Below the pieces are notes generated by a model, which did not search any database, was not told the origin of the DNA, and saw only the letters and a program-made list of their open reading frames with translations. Below are positions 32,300 through 41,344 of a stretch of DNA of 64,000 nt, piece after piece. The stretch spans positions 62,001 to 126,000 of the forward strand of contig DASRAU010000046.1 in NCBI GenBank assembly GCA_035638075.1, in the 5' to 3' direction. The stretch is from DASRAU01 sp035638075 (GTDB lineage: Bacteria > Acidobacteriota > Polarisedimenticolia > Gp22-AA2). The translations under genes and the position numbers were made by a program. Within the stretch, counting starts at the first letter, position 1; every line of letters starts with the position of its first letter.

Positions 32300-34996
32300 T
32301 CAGTGGTGACCGCCGCCGCCGCGGGAACCGCCGCCGCCACCGCGCGGACCGCCACCGCCCATCATCCGGCCGCCGCCACTGAAGCCGCCGCCACGGGGGG
32401 CTGACGGCACCATCGAACGGCCGCCGAAGCCGCCGCCACCGGGCATCGACGGGCGGCCGTACCCGGGCATCCCGCCGCCGTAGCCCATGGACGGCCCGCG
32501 CATCGACTGGGACGGACGCGACGGCTGCGACGGAGCGGAAGGCTGCCCGCCGGGCCGCGTGTAAACCCGTCCCGGCCGCGGCGTCGTCGGACGCGACGGA
32601 CCATAGGTCCTGGCGGAGGGCGCCGGCTGAGCCGACGGCACCTGCCCCGTCGGCTGCGAGGGCCGCGGAACCGGCCGGCCGGTCGGACGTCCCTGCTGCC
32701 CCGGAGATGAAGGCCGCGCTGTCTGGTTGCCACCCTGTTGCGGCGGTCGGGCCTGCTGCTGCGCACCCGGTTGCGACGGCCGCGCCTGCGGTTGACGGCC
32801 CTGCTGGGCCTGGTGACCTTGTCCTTGTCCCTGACGACCCTGACCCTGGGCACCCTGCCCCTGCACGGTCGCGCCGCCCGGAGCCGTGCCGGTCGAAGGC
32901 CGGGCCGGGTTGGCCGGCCGGCCGACGCCGCCGTTGCGGGGAACCTGCCGGGTCGAGCTCGTCGGCTGACCCGTCGCGGTCCCGGGGCGGGCGCCATTGC
33001 GGTTGCCCGGAGCGGACGTCACCTGGCTCCCGGCGGGTGCCGCGGTCAGGCCGCGGTGCGGCGAGACGCCACGCTGGGCGAACTTGTCGTGCGTCTGCGC
33101 CGTGCGCGCCGCGTTTCTCGGCGTTCGATAGAGATTGACGTTCGTCCCCCGGGGCAAGCGCGTCGCGGGAACGCCGGCCACGGCGACCGCGCCCCTCGCA
33201 TAGGCGCCGTAGTACGGCGCCCCATACGGGGAATAGCAGTGCCCGTACGGTCCCCACCAGCCCGGATAGCCCCAGGCATAGGCCGGGTATCCCCAGTAGT
33301 AGGGGTAGGAGGCGTAGTAGGGGTAACCCCAGCCCCACCCGAGCCCGAAGCCGAACGACCAGCCCCAGCCATACGAGTAATGGGCCGAGAAGCCCCATGT
33401 CCACGGGTAGGGGTAGTAGGCGCTGCCCCACCAGCCCGGATAGTAGTAACCGGTCCCCCACACGACGGTGCCGTGGTACGGGTAGGAGCCAACGTAGCCC
33501 GGCAGGTAGCCGTAGTAGACGACGTCGGGGTTCGAGTCATAGACGTAGACATACTTGGTGTTGTAGGCCGGCGAATCCGGAGGGATCTCCTGGACCTCCT
33601 GGGGCACTTCGTCCGACAGCACCCACGGGCCGTCCGGCGCGTCCGACTCGAACCAGACCCCCTGGTCGACCGCGTAGTACTTTCCGTTGATGAGCAGCAC
33701 CTGGGTGGTGGTGTTCACCGCGTACTCGATGTCCGTCTTGGGGATCTTCTTGAACTGCGGCGAGCCATCGTACTCGACCGTCAGCTGCGCCTCGTCGCGG
33801 CGGACCGCGGCGGTCTGCGGGACGGCGGCGTCCTCGACCGCCTCCTCCGCCTGCGGCGTGCCGGAGATGCTCGCCAGAACGCTCCCCTTCGCCGAGCCCG
33901 GCGGGATCTTCGCGAAAGCGTCCGGCAGGTTGTCGGCCCGGACGTACTCCCAGGGTCCGGTCTGCATGTCGGCGGTCCGGTACCAGCGGCCCGAGAGCAG
34001 GACGTAGTACTTCTGCGATCCCACGTCCATCAGGACGTCGCTCGCCGTGTTGCTGAGGTAGAGCAGGTCGCCGCCGGCGATCGGGGCGAACTTCGGCTCG
34101 CCTTCGGTGACGATGAGCTCGGCCGGCTCGGTCGCAACGATCACCTGGGGCGGCGGCCCCTCCTTCGCCTGCGCCTGGTCGGCCTTCGCCTGATCGCCCT
34201 GCTGCGCCGACGCCTTGGCCGCGTCGGCCCCGGACTGGTACAGCTTGCGGACGTCGCCGGGCGGGGAATCGATCGGCCTCCACGGTCCCTTCACCGACTT
34301 GGCTTCGTACCAGTTGTTGGCGGATTGCAGATAGAGCTTGTTGTTGTCGGTGTCGCGCACCATGAAGGCGGGGGTATTGACCACCCGCTCCAGATCCTCG
34401 TCCTTGACCTTGACCGTCTTCGGGCCGCCGTCGAGGACCACGAGAACCGACGGCGTCTTCTCGAAGAGGATGCGCGGCGGATTCATGTTGAGGTTCTCGG
34501 CCTGGGTGCGCTCGTCGCGCGTCGCCTCGAGGCCCCGCGTCAGGGTCTCGAGCCCGGTCTTCACCTCGAGATCCTTCGCCACCTTGCGGGCCTGATCGAG
34601 GAGGCGTCCTTCCTCGCCCGGCGTCGAGTCGGGTAGGTGGACCTTCATGATCCGCACCTTGTCGGCTTCGACGGTCCCCTTCTCGCGGTCGACCGTCACC
34701 TCCGCCTCGATCCAGGCGGCGCCGAAGATCGGCGTCGTGCGGCCGGACTGCGTGACCGCAAGAGCGGAGCGGCCGGAAAGAACGTCCTGCTCGAGGGCGT
34801 CCCACTGCGGCTGATAGAACACCAGCTTCGTGCCGTCGACTTTGAACTCCTGCGGCCAGGCCGACTCCTCGGGCGGTTTGGCTGCCCAGGTGGTCGTGCC
34901 GGCCATCGGCACGGCGGCACACAAGGCTGCCGCCAGGACCATGAACAGGGAAAGGGACGGACTCCGACGGCGGGGTCGCGCGGGAGACACAACCAT
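32300..34996 (-). CDS. Large exported protein with an aromatic YxGY-rich centre and a Gly/Pro/Gln-rich tail
   Basis: The 898-residue product has a signal peptide (about 1-38), then about 430 residues of mixed alpha/beta with repeats around PGxxxYLSNTASDVLMD and VEYAVNTTTQVLLINGKYYAV. In these short strands, W-x-E-A/S-D-x-x-x-G-P-W recurs, giving several copies of a small repeat. Next comes a segment (about 490-620) extremely rich in Tyr, Trp, Gly and Pro, and a low-complexity tail (620-898) of Pro/Gln/Arg/Gly ending in Gly runs and two His. It resembles proteins loosely called carbohydrate-binding family V/XII. Function unknown. The start has GAGGTG upstream. Confidence 0.7.
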   Translation of the reverse strand: MVVSPARPRRRSPSLSLFMVLAAALCAAVPMAGTTTWAAKPPEESAWPQEFKVDGTKLVFYQPQWDALEQDVLSGRSALAVTQSGRTTPIFGAAWIEAEVTVDREKGTVEADKVRIMKVHLPDSTPGEEGRLLDQARKVAKDLEVKTGLETLTRGLEATRDERTQAENLNMNPPRILFEKTPSVLVVLDGGPKTVKVKDEDLERVVNTPAFMVRDTDNNKLYLQSANNWYEAKSVKGPWRPIDSPPGDVRKLYQSGADAAKASAQQGDQAKADQAQAKEGPPPQVIVATEPAELIVTEGEPKFAPIAGGDLLYLSNTASDVLMDVGSQKYYVLLSGRWYRTADMQTGPWEYVRADNLPDAFAKIPPGSAKGSVLASISGTPQAEEAVEDAAVPQTAAVRRDEAQLTVEYDGSPQFKKIPKTDIEYAVNTTTQVLLINGKYYAVDQGVWFESDAPDGPWVLSDEVPQEVQEIPPDSPAYNTKYVYVYDSNPDVVYYGYLPGYVGSYPYHGTVVWGTGYYYPGWWGSAYYPYPWTWGFSAHYSYGWGWSFGFGLGWGWGYPYYASYPYYWGYPAYAWGYPGWWGPYGHCYSPYGAPYYGAYARGAVAVAGVPATRLPRGTNVNLYRTPRNAARTAQTHDKFAQRGVSPHRGLTAAPAGSQVTSAPGNRNGARPGTATGQPTSSTRQVPRNGGVGRPANPARPSTGTAPGGATVQGQGAQGQGRQGQGQGHQAQQGRQPQARPSQPGAQQQARPPQQGGNQTARPSSPGQQGRPTGRPVPRPSQPTGQVPSAQPAPSARTYGPSRPTTPRPGRVYTRPGGQPSAPSQPSRPSQSMRGPSMGYGGGMPGYGRPSMPGGGGFGGRSMVPSAPRGGGFSGGGRMMGGGGPRGGGGGSRGGGGHH

Positions 34997-35133
34997 GGCA
35001 ACACCTCGTCCCGCGGAACGGAGGCGACATACGGTCGCCGGAAAATGTCCGTCCAGCGCGGTGTATCAAATATAACACGCGGTGCGGTTGAAGGCCCGCC
35101 CGATTCCCATTTCGTCCCCGGCCCCAGCCCTCT

Positions 35134-35162
35134 TTGCGTCCCCCCCGGGCCTGTAATAGGAT
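35134..35162 (+). promoter_or_regulatory. Candidate promoter of the 35229 gene in a 232-base divergent gap
   Basis: TTGCGT (35134-35139) and TAGGAT (35157-35162) are 17 bases apart, giving a leader of about 60 bases with a GGGAGGA ribosome site. The rest of 34997-35228 holds an AT-rich patch (around 35064-35077) that may carry the divergent promoter of the 34996 gene, but I cannot place hexamers there. Confidence 0.4.
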
Positions 35163-35228
35163 GCCTGCCGTCCGGGGACAAGCTGACAGTCCGTCAAACG
35201 GTCGACACCCAGAATGGGAGGATGTTCT

Positions 35229-35873
35229 ATGTCCGTCAGAATCAAACAGTTCGCCGCGATCGCCGTGCTTCTCGCCGTTCCGGCGCTGGTCCTGGCGGCC
35301 GCCGCTCCCGACAAGGCCGAGAAAGTCGCCGAGAAGATGCTCGGCCTCGACAAGGCGATTCAGCAGGGGGCCGCCCAGATCGACAAGACCCTTGCTTCCC
35401 TGAACGCGCTGGCCCAGCCGGAGGGTGACCTCACGGCCAAGTACAAGGACTTCTCGAAGAACGTCGACACGCTCGACAAGATGTCGCAGAAGGCGAAGAG
35501 CAACGCCGAGGCCGCGGCCAAGGATCGCGACGCCTACATCGCCCAGTGGAAGGCCTCGCAGGACAAGATCCAGAACCCCGAGCTCAAGACCGCATCCGAG
35601 GCACGCCGCGCCGAGCTGCAGCCGAAGATCGAGGCGATCAAGACCTCGCTCGGCGCGGCGCGCGAAACCTTCACGCCGTTCATGCAGGACCTCAAGGACC
35701 TGCGCACCTTCCTTGCCAACCAGCTCAACCCGGGGGGCATCGCCGCGGCACAGTCGCTCATCACCAAGTGCAACGAGAGCGGCGAGAAGGTGAAGTCCGA
35801 CCTGTCGCAGGGCTCGACGGCGGTGAAGGATCTCGCCCAGAGCATCGCGCCCGGCGGCGCCGCGAAGAAATAG
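35229..35873 (+). CDS. Exported coiled-coil protein, DUF2959-like
   Basis: The 214-residue product has a signal peptide (1-23) and a mature part predicted to be long helices rich in Lys, Ala, Asp and Gln (for example DKMSQKAKSNAEAAAKDRDAYIAQW), with no cysteines. The overall size and pattern match DUF2959 proteins, which are uncharacterised. The ATG at 35229 follows GGGAGGA at 7 bases; the in-frame ATG at 35214 would include that site. The next gene starts 13 bases after its stop. Confidence 0.65.
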   Translation: MSVRIKQFAAIAVLLAVPALVLAAAAPDKAEKVAEKMLGLDKAIQQGAAQIDKTLASLNALAQPEGDLTAKYKDFSKNVDTLDKMSQKAKSNAEAAAKDRDAYIAQWKASQDKIQNPELKTASEARRAELQPKIEAIKTSLGAARETFTPFMQDLKDLRTFLANQLNPGGIAAAQSLITKCNESGEKVKSDLSQGSTAVKDLAQSIAPGGAAKK

Positions 35874-35886
35874 TCACGGGCCGCAT

Positions 35887-36651
35887 TTGAAGTCGGCTTC
35901 GTTCGTCGCCGCCGCGGCGCTCTCGACGCTCCTGTCGGGCGCCGCGGCCACGGCGGAGAGCGTCTCCTCCTCACCCGCCCCCACCGACCACTGGCAGCAG
36001 CAGGTCGCCCTCTACGTCGCGGCCGTCGGCATGTCGGGGCGCGCCGGCGTCGGCGGTGTCGAGGCGGACGTCGACCTGTCCTTCTCGGAAATCATGGACC
36101 AGCTCGAGGCGGCCGGGATGATCGCCTACCGCGCCGAGAAGGGGGACTGGGCGATCTTCGCGAATGCCATCTTCATGGGCCTGGGCGCCACGAAGGATCT
36201 GCGCTTCGGCGGGACCGCCGAAGCCGATTTCGACGAGACCATTTTCGAGATCGACGGCGCCCGACGCTTCGCGAAGCGCTGGGAGGTCTACGGCGGCGCG
36301 CGGGTCATGGACGTCGACGCCAGCCTCGAGCTGCGCCCGGCCGTCGGGCCCGACCTGGGCGCGGACGGCCGCAAGACCTGGGTGGACCCGCTCGTCGGCG
36401 TGCGCTACCAGGCGCCCCTCGGCAGGAGCTGGTCGTTCGTCGGGCGCGCCGACGTCGGCGGCTTCGGCGTCGGATCGGATCTCGCCTGGCAGGCGCTCGT
36501 CCATTTCGACTGGCGCCTCTCGAAGCACTGGGGCGCCGCCTTCGGCTACGTCGTGCTCGACATCGACTACGACGACGGCGATGGCTCCGACGAGTTCCTC
36601 TACGACCTGCGTTCGGAGGGTCCGATCGTCGCCGCGACGATCTCGTTCTAG
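35887..36651 (+). CDS. Outer-membrane beta-barrel protein, unknown role
   Basis: The 254-residue product starts with TTG and a short signal peptide (KSASFVAAAALSTLL), followed by regular beta-strand alternation ending in VAATISF, with terminal Phe. Acidic loops (VDLSFSEIMDQLE) and WEVYGGARVMDVDASLEL resemble OmpW/OmpA-superfamily barrels and the FAD/TraV-like 'outer membrane beta-barrel' group. It is 13 bases behind the coiled-coil gene and 36 bases ahead of the HdeD-like gene, all plus-strand, so a common transcript is likely. No specific function. Confidence 0.65.
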   Translation: MKSASFVAAAALSTLLSGAAATAESVSSSPAPTDHWQQQVALYVAAVGMSGRAGVGGVEADVDLSFSEIMDQLEAAGMIAYRAEKGDWAIFANAIFMGLGATKDLRFGGTAEADFDETIFEIDGARRFAKRWEVYGGARVMDVDASLELRPAVGPDLGADGRKTWVDPLVGVRYQAPLGRSWSFVGRADVGGFGVGSDLAWQALVHFDWRLSKHWGAAFGYVVLDIDYDDGDGSDEFLYDLRSEGPIVAATISF

Positions 36652-36687
36652 ACCAGCCACATGCCCCACGGGGCGCGGGAGGTGACG

Positions 36688-37254
36688 ATGTTCGCTTCGA
36701 TTCTGTCGCGTGCCTGGTGGATGATCCTGCTGCGCGGGATCGTCGCCATCCTCTTCGGTGTCATGGTCTTCGCCCAGCCGGGCATCACGCTCGCCTCGCT
36801 CGTCTTCGTCTTCGCCTGTTTCGCCGTCTTCGACGGCATCACGCACGTCGGGACCGCGCTCGGAGGCGGTCGCGAGCAGGAGCATTTCTGGCTGCTGCTC
36901 CTCACGGGGCTCGCCGGAATCGCCATCGGCGTGCTGACCTTCACGAGCCCGCAGATCACCGCGCTGGCGCTGCTCTTCTACATCGCCCTGTGGGCCATCG
37001 CGACCGGCCTGATGCAGATCGTCGCCGCCATCCGGCTGCGCAAGGAGATCGAAGGCGAGTTCTGGCTCGGCCTCGCCGGCGCCGCCTCGGTGCTGTTCGG
37101 TCTCCTGCTGGTGACCCGGCCCGCCGCGGGGGCGCTCGCGGTCCTGTGGCTCATCGGTTCGTACGCCCTGGCCTACGGCGTGATCGTGCTGGTGCTGGCG
37201 TTCAAGGCGCGCGCCTTCGCCCGGCGCGTCCGCGGCGCGGTGACGGCCACCTAG
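36688..37254 (+). CDS. HdeD/DUF308-family inner-membrane protein
   Basis: The 188-residue protein has six hydrophobic segments in three similar pairs. WWMILLRGIVAILFGVMVF at the N-terminus is the hallmark of the DUF308/HdeD family, which is linked to acid resistance in E. coli but is otherwise uncharacterised. The start at 36688 is preceded by GGGAGGTG, and an ATG at 36661 would add nine residues upstream of that site. The cytochrome gene starts 6 bases after its stop. Confidence 0.85.
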   Translation: MFASILSRAWWMILLRGIVAILFGVMVFAQPGITLASLVFVFACFAVFDGITHVGTALGGGREQEHFWLLLLTGLAGIAIGVLTFTSPQITALALLFYIALWAIATGLMQIVAAIRLRKEIEGEFWLGLAGAASVLFGLLLVTRPAAGALAVLWLIGSYALAYGVIVLVLAFKARAFARRVRGAVTAT

Positions 37255-37260
37255 CAAGCG

Positions 37261-39486
37261 ATGCGGGGGCGTTTCGATCCCGCCGGCCGGTGGCTCCTGG
37301 TCGCGGTCGCGGCCGGCCTCTCCTGTCGCGACGGGGGCGCACCCGCCCCGGACCGTGCCTCACAGACTCCGCCGACGTATGTCGGCGCGACGGTGTGCGC
37401 GCAATGCCACGCGGACGAGACGGCGGCGTGGCGCGGGTCCGATCATGCCCTGGCGATGCAGGAGGCGACCCCTGCGACGGTGCTCGGTTCCTTCGACGGC
37501 GCCCGCATCGCGGCGCAGGGCGTGGAATCGACCTTCCTGAAACGGGATGGCCGCTTCATCGTGCGCACCGACGGACCGGACGGCAAGCCCGCGGAGTTCG
37601 ATGTCGCCTACGTCTTCGGGGTGCGGCCGCTGCAGCAATACCTGGTTCCGTTCCCGCGCGGCCGCTACCAGGCGCTCGGTCTCGCGTGGGATGCGCGGCC
37701 GCGCGGCGCAGGCGGGCAGCGCTGGTTCCACCTCTACCCCCGCGAGACGATCCGCGCCGGCGACGCGCTCCACTGGACCTCTCCGCAGCAGAACTGGAAC
37801 TTCATGTGCGCCGAGTGCCACTCGACGAATCTGCAGCGTCGCTATGACGCCGGCACCGACACCTTCTCGACCACCTGGTCGGAGATCGACGTCGCCTGCG
37901 AGGCCTGCCACGGTCCCGGCTCGGCGCACGCCGCCGCCGACCGCGCCGCGACGACCAACCCGGGCCTGCCGGTGCGGCTGCCCGCGTTCGACCCCGCCGC
38001 CTGGTCCTTCGACGGAGCCCATCCGACCGCGCGTCGGGTGAAGCCGGCGCCGCCGGACACCGGGATCGACGCCTGCGGCCGCTGCCATGCGCGGCGCGGC
38101 TGGGTCTGGGAGGAGATGCGCGCCGGCGCGCCGCTCGCCGACACCCATCGCGTCGCGCTGCTCGACGCCGACCTCTATTTCGACGACGGCCAGATCCGCG
38201 AGGAGGTGTACGAGTACGGCTCGTTCCTCCAGAGCCGCATGCAGCGCGCCGGTGTCGTCTGCACCGACTGCCACGACCCGCACTCCGGCCGCACGCGCGC
38301 CGCGGGGAACGATCTGTGCGGCCGCTGCCATCTCCCGTCGCGCTTCGACACGCCGGCGCACCACCACCACGGCGACGGCTCCACGGGGGCGCGCTGCGTC
38401 GGTTGCCACATGCCCGAACGCACCTACATGGTGATCGACCCGCGCCGCGACCACAGCCTGCGCGTGCCGCGCCCCGATCTCTCCGTGTCGCTCGGCGTCC
38501 CGAACGCCTGCAACGGCTGCCACCAGGACCACGACGCGCGCTGGGCGGCCGCGACCGTCGCGGGCTGGTTCCCGCAGGGGCGATCGGGCACGCCGCACTC
38601 CGGCCTGGCCCTGCACGCCGCGCGCGCGGGTGTTCCCGGATCGGCGGCCGGGCTGCTGTCCGTCCTCGCCGACCCGGCGGAAGCCGCCATCGTCCGCGCC
38701 ACCGCGCTCGCGGCGCTGCCGCACGGCGAGCGCACGCCGGAGGGAGCGGCCCGGGAGCCGGCGATCGCGCGGGCGATCGCGGCGGCGGTCGCCGATCCGA
38801 GCCCGCTGATGCGCCGCGCCGTGGCGGAGTGGATCGATCCGCTGCCGCCCGAGGCGCAGGCCCGGCTCGGACTGCCGCTCCTGGACGATCCGGTGCGCAC
38901 GGTGCGCCTCGCGGCCTCGGCCACGCTCGCGGGGCTGCCGCCGGATCTCGCCGGCGGCGCCGCGGCCGCGCTGGCGCGCGGCGTGGAGGAATACCGGCGC
39001 TCGCTCGCCATGAGCGCCGATCGCGCCGAGTCGCACTTCAACCTCGGGAACCTCGAGCGGCAGACGGGGCGTCCCGCCGAAGCGGAGGCGGCCTACAGGA
39101 AAGCCGCCGCCCTCGATCCGACCTTCGTCCCGGCGACGGTCAACCTCGCGGACCTGCTCGCCGCGCAGGACCGCCACGACGAGGCGGAGCGCATTCTGCG
39201 GGAGGCCCTCCGCCGCCAGCCCCAGAGCCCCGACCTGGAGCACGCCCTGGGCCTCGCGCTCGTCCGCCGGCAGGACCTGCGCGCCGCGCTGCCGCACCTC
39301 GCGGCGGCGGCGCGCCTCCGTCCCGCGGACGTCCGCTATGCCTACGTGCATGCGGTCGCCCTGCACGACAGCGGCGACCGGGCGGGCGCGCTGCGGATTC
39401 TCGAGCGCGCGCTGGCGATCCGCCCCGCCGACGCCGACGTTCTCGAGGCGCTGGCCGCCTACAGCCGCGAGGGCGGGCCTCGATGA
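37261..39486 (+). CDS. Octaheme c-type cytochrome fused to HEAT-like and TPR repeats
   Basis: The 741-residue protein has a short N-terminal export signal with Cys (GLSCRDGG, possibly a lipobox-like site). Eight CxxCH haem sites lie in the first 420 residues: CAQCH, CAECH, CEACH, CGRCH twice, CTDCH, CVGCH and CNGCH. A histidine-rich loop (FDTPAHHHHGDG) lies among them. The C-terminal 320 residues form Ala-rich HEAT-like helices followed by TPR units (SHFNLGNLERQTGRPAEAEAAYRKAAALDP and similar). It is probably periplasmic and carries electrons in respiration or in decaheme-like relays. The electron acceptor is unknown. Confidence 0.88.
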   Translation: MRGRFDPAGRWLLVAVAAGLSCRDGGAPAPDRASQTPPTYVGATVCAQCHADETAAWRGSDHALAMQEATPATVLGSFDGARIAAQGVESTFLKRDGRFIVRTDGPDGKPAEFDVAYVFGVRPLQQYLVPFPRGRYQALGLAWDARPRGAGGQRWFHLYPRETIRAGDALHWTSPQQNWNFMCAECHSTNLQRRYDAGTDTFSTTWSEIDVACEACHGPGSAHAAADRAATTNPGLPVRLPAFDPAAWSFDGAHPTARRVKPAPPDTGIDACGRCHARRGWVWEEMRAGAPLADTHRVALLDADLYFDDGQIREEVYEYGSFLQSRMQRAGVVCTDCHDPHSGRTRAAGNDLCGRCHLPSRFDTPAHHHHGDGSTGARCVGCHMPERTYMVIDPRRDHSLRVPRPDLSVSLGVPNACNGCHQDHDARWAAATVAGWFPQGRSGTPHSGLALHAARAGVPGSAAGLLSVLADPAEAAIVRATALAALPHGERTPEGAAREPAIARAIAAAVADPSPLMRRAVAEWIDPLPPEAQARLGLPLLDDPVRTVRLAASATLAGLPPDLAGGAAAALARGVEEYRRSLAMSADRAESHFNLGNLERQTGRPAEAEAAYRKAAALDPTFVPATVNLADLLAAQDRHDEAERILREALRRQPQSPDLEHALGLALVRRQDLRAALPHLAAAARLRPADVRYAYVHAVALHDSGDRAGALRILERALAIRPADADVLEALAAYSREGGPR

Positions 39487-39546
39487 CGATTCCGTCACCG
39501 GCGGTCCGTATCCTTATTAGTGGCGCGCGCGCCGGGCCGGGGATGC

Positions 39547-39552
39547 TATCCT
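39547..39552 (+). promoter_or_regulatory. -10-like TATCCT, 10 bases before the VIT-like gene
   Basis: TATCCT (39547-39552) lies 10 bases before the GTG start at 39563, with no ribosome site in between. The gap 39487-39562 otherwise shows no structure. Confidence 0.45.
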
Positions 39553-39562
39553 CCGCCCTCGC

Positions 39563-40240
39563 GTGGCCGGCTCGCGTTCTCCCTCCTGGGTCGAGCGTCA
39601 CCTCGATCCCGGCGAGCGCCTCGGCGAGATCCTCTTCGGTCTCGTCATGGTGCTCACCTTCACCCTGACCGCCGGCCTCTCGGTCACCGAGGGGCGCGAA
39701 GGGGTGCGGGCGCTGCTCACCTCCGCCATCGGCTGCAACATCGCCTGGGGGATCATCGACGGCGTCTTCCATGTCATGGGAGGGCTCTTCCATCGCGGCC
39801 GGCGGGTGCGCATCGCGCGCGCCATCCGCTCGTCCGCGGACGAGAAGGCCGCGGAGGCGCTGGTCGCCTCCGAGCTCGAGCCGACGCTCGAGGAGGTCGC
39901 CTCCCCCGAGGAGCGGCGCCGTCTCTACCGCGACATCGTGCAGGTGGTGCGGCGCAGCGCGCCCGCCAGGGTCGGCATCACGCGGGACGATCTCTGGGGC
40001 GCGCTGGCGAGCTTCTGGCTGGTGGTCCTCTCCACCATCCCGGCCGCGCTCCCGTTCCTCGTGTTTCGCGAGGAGACGCGCTTCGCGCTGCGGGTCTCGA
40101 ACGGGCTGCTCATCGCGCTGATCTTCCTCGTCGGCTTCCGCTGGGCGCGCTACACGGGCGGATCCGGCTGGCGCACCGGCGCGGCCCTGGCGGCGATGGG
40201 GATCGCGCTCGTGGCTGTCGCCTTTGCCCTCGGCGGCTGA
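39563..40240 (+). CDS. VIT1/CCC1-like membrane protein
   Basis: The 225-residue protein has about five hydrophobic segments and the VIT1/CCC1 family pattern. The first helix region (LDPGERLGEILFGLVMVLTFT) and NIAWGIIDGVFHVMG are followed by a cytosolic charged domain (about 85-150, rich in Glu/Arg) and three C-terminal helices. Related proteins move Fe2+ or Mn2+. Some key Asp/Glu positions of VIT1 are present in the charged domain, but I cannot confirm transport. Start GTG at 39563 with a -10-like box 10 bases before it. Confidence 0.7.
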   Translation: MAGSRSPSWVERHLDPGERLGEILFGLVMVLTFTLTAGLSVTEGREGVRALLTSAIGCNIAWGIIDGVFHVMGGLFHRGRRVRIARAIRSSADEKAAEALVASELEPTLEEVASPEERRRLYRDIVQVVRRSAPARVGITRDDLWGALASFWLVVLSTIPAALPFLVFREETRFALRVSNGLLIALIFLVGFRWARYTGGSGWRTGAALAAMGIALVAVAFALGG

Positions 40241-40251
40241 CGGCGCGGCCG

Positions 40252-41340
40252 CTACGGGGCCGCGGTCGGCACGAGGTAGCAGACCGCGGCGAGCATGATG
40301 TACACCGCCAGCAGCTGGACCCCTTTGAACCAGTTCGAGCGTCCGTCCCCGGCGACGAGGGCTCCCAGCAGGACGGAGATGAACAGGCACCCCATCTCCC
40401 CCTGGTTGAACGACAGCGTGAACGGCCTCGGCCCCACCAGCCCGCCGACGAGCACCAGAAGCGGCCCGACGAAAAGCGCGATCTGGATGCACGAGCCGAG
40501 AGCGATGCCGACCGAGAGATCCATCTTGTTCTTGCGCCCCATGGCGATGGCGGAGCCGATCTCGGCCGCGCCTCCGACCGACGCGAGCAGGATCAGGCCG
40601 ATGAAGGTCGGCGACATGCCAAGCGACTTCCCCGTCTCCTCCGCAGCGCCAACCAGCACCTCGCTGAGCCAGGCGGCTCCGGCGGACGCGGCGATCAGCG
40701 TCGCGGCAGCCCGCGCCGGGCTCCAGCGCGGGCCGTGCCCCTCGTCCGCGTCCCCGGCGCCGGCGGCCCCCGGGACGGGGACCTCCTCGGCGAACGCCTC
40801 CTTGTGCGTGCGCAGCTGGTAGACGAGATAGAGCCCGTAGGTCAGCAGCAGGACGATCGCGACGCTCTTGTCGAGCGCCTCGCCGTGCAGGAATCCCTGC
40901 TCGACGCCGAAGAAGCGGTGGAAAGCGCTCGGGATCGCCATGCTGATCACCGCCAGGAGCATCATCGAGGCATAAGCGCGCGCCGCCGCCGGGTTGTAGT
41001 CCTGCACGTGGAAGAGCAGGCCCCCGAGCAGGAAGGAGAACCCGAGTCCCAGGAGGAGATTGGCCAGGAGCGCCCCGACGAGCGAGGCGCGCACCATCTC
41101 GAGGAGCCCGGCGCGCAGCGCCACGAAGGCGATGATGAGTTCCGGCAGGTTCCCGAACGTCGCGTTGAGCAGGCCGCCGATGGCGGGGCCGGTGACATGG
41201 GCGATCGATTCGGTCCCCGCGACGATGAGCGAGGCGATCGGGACGATGGCGATGGCGGCGCAGAAGAAGATCGCCGGCGCCGGGGCGCCCGCGTGCTCGA
41301 GAACGATCGCCAGCGGTGCGAACAGCAGCAACCAGAGCAT
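40252..41340 (-). CDS. Ca2+/H+ antiporter-like protein with an altered second ion-binding motif
   Basis: The 362-residue protein has 11 hydrophobic segments in two repeats and is a paralog of the Cax protein at 19658. The first alpha motif is intact (FGNLPELIIAFVALRAG), but the second reads VGGAAEIGSAI where the other has VGNAAEHSTAI, so Asn and His are replaced while the Glu is retained. The following motif reads GSCIQIALF instead of GSSTQIALF. An acidic linker (about 196-215) joins the halves. Transport may be altered in ion choice. It begins 4 bases after the 41345 barrel gene's stop. Confidence 0.85.
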   Translation of the reverse strand: MLWLLLFAPLAIVLEHAGAPAPAIFFCAAIAIVPIASLIVAGTESIAHVTGPAIGGLLNATFGNLPELIIAFVALRAGLLEMVRASLVGALLANLLLGLGFSFLLGGLLFHVQDYNPAAARAYASMMLLAVISMAIPSAFHRFFGVEQGFLHGEALDKSVAIVLLLTYGLYLVYQLRTHKEAFAEEVPVPGAAGAGDADEGHGPRWSPARAAATLIAASAGAAWLSEVLVGAAEETGKSLGMSPTFIGLILLASVGGAAEIGSAIAMGRKNKMDLSVGIALGSCIQIALFVGPLLVLVGGLVGPRPFTLSFNQGEMGCLFISVLLGALVAGDGRSNWFKGVQLLAVYIMLAAVCYLVPTAAP

Positions 41341-41344
41341 CGCC

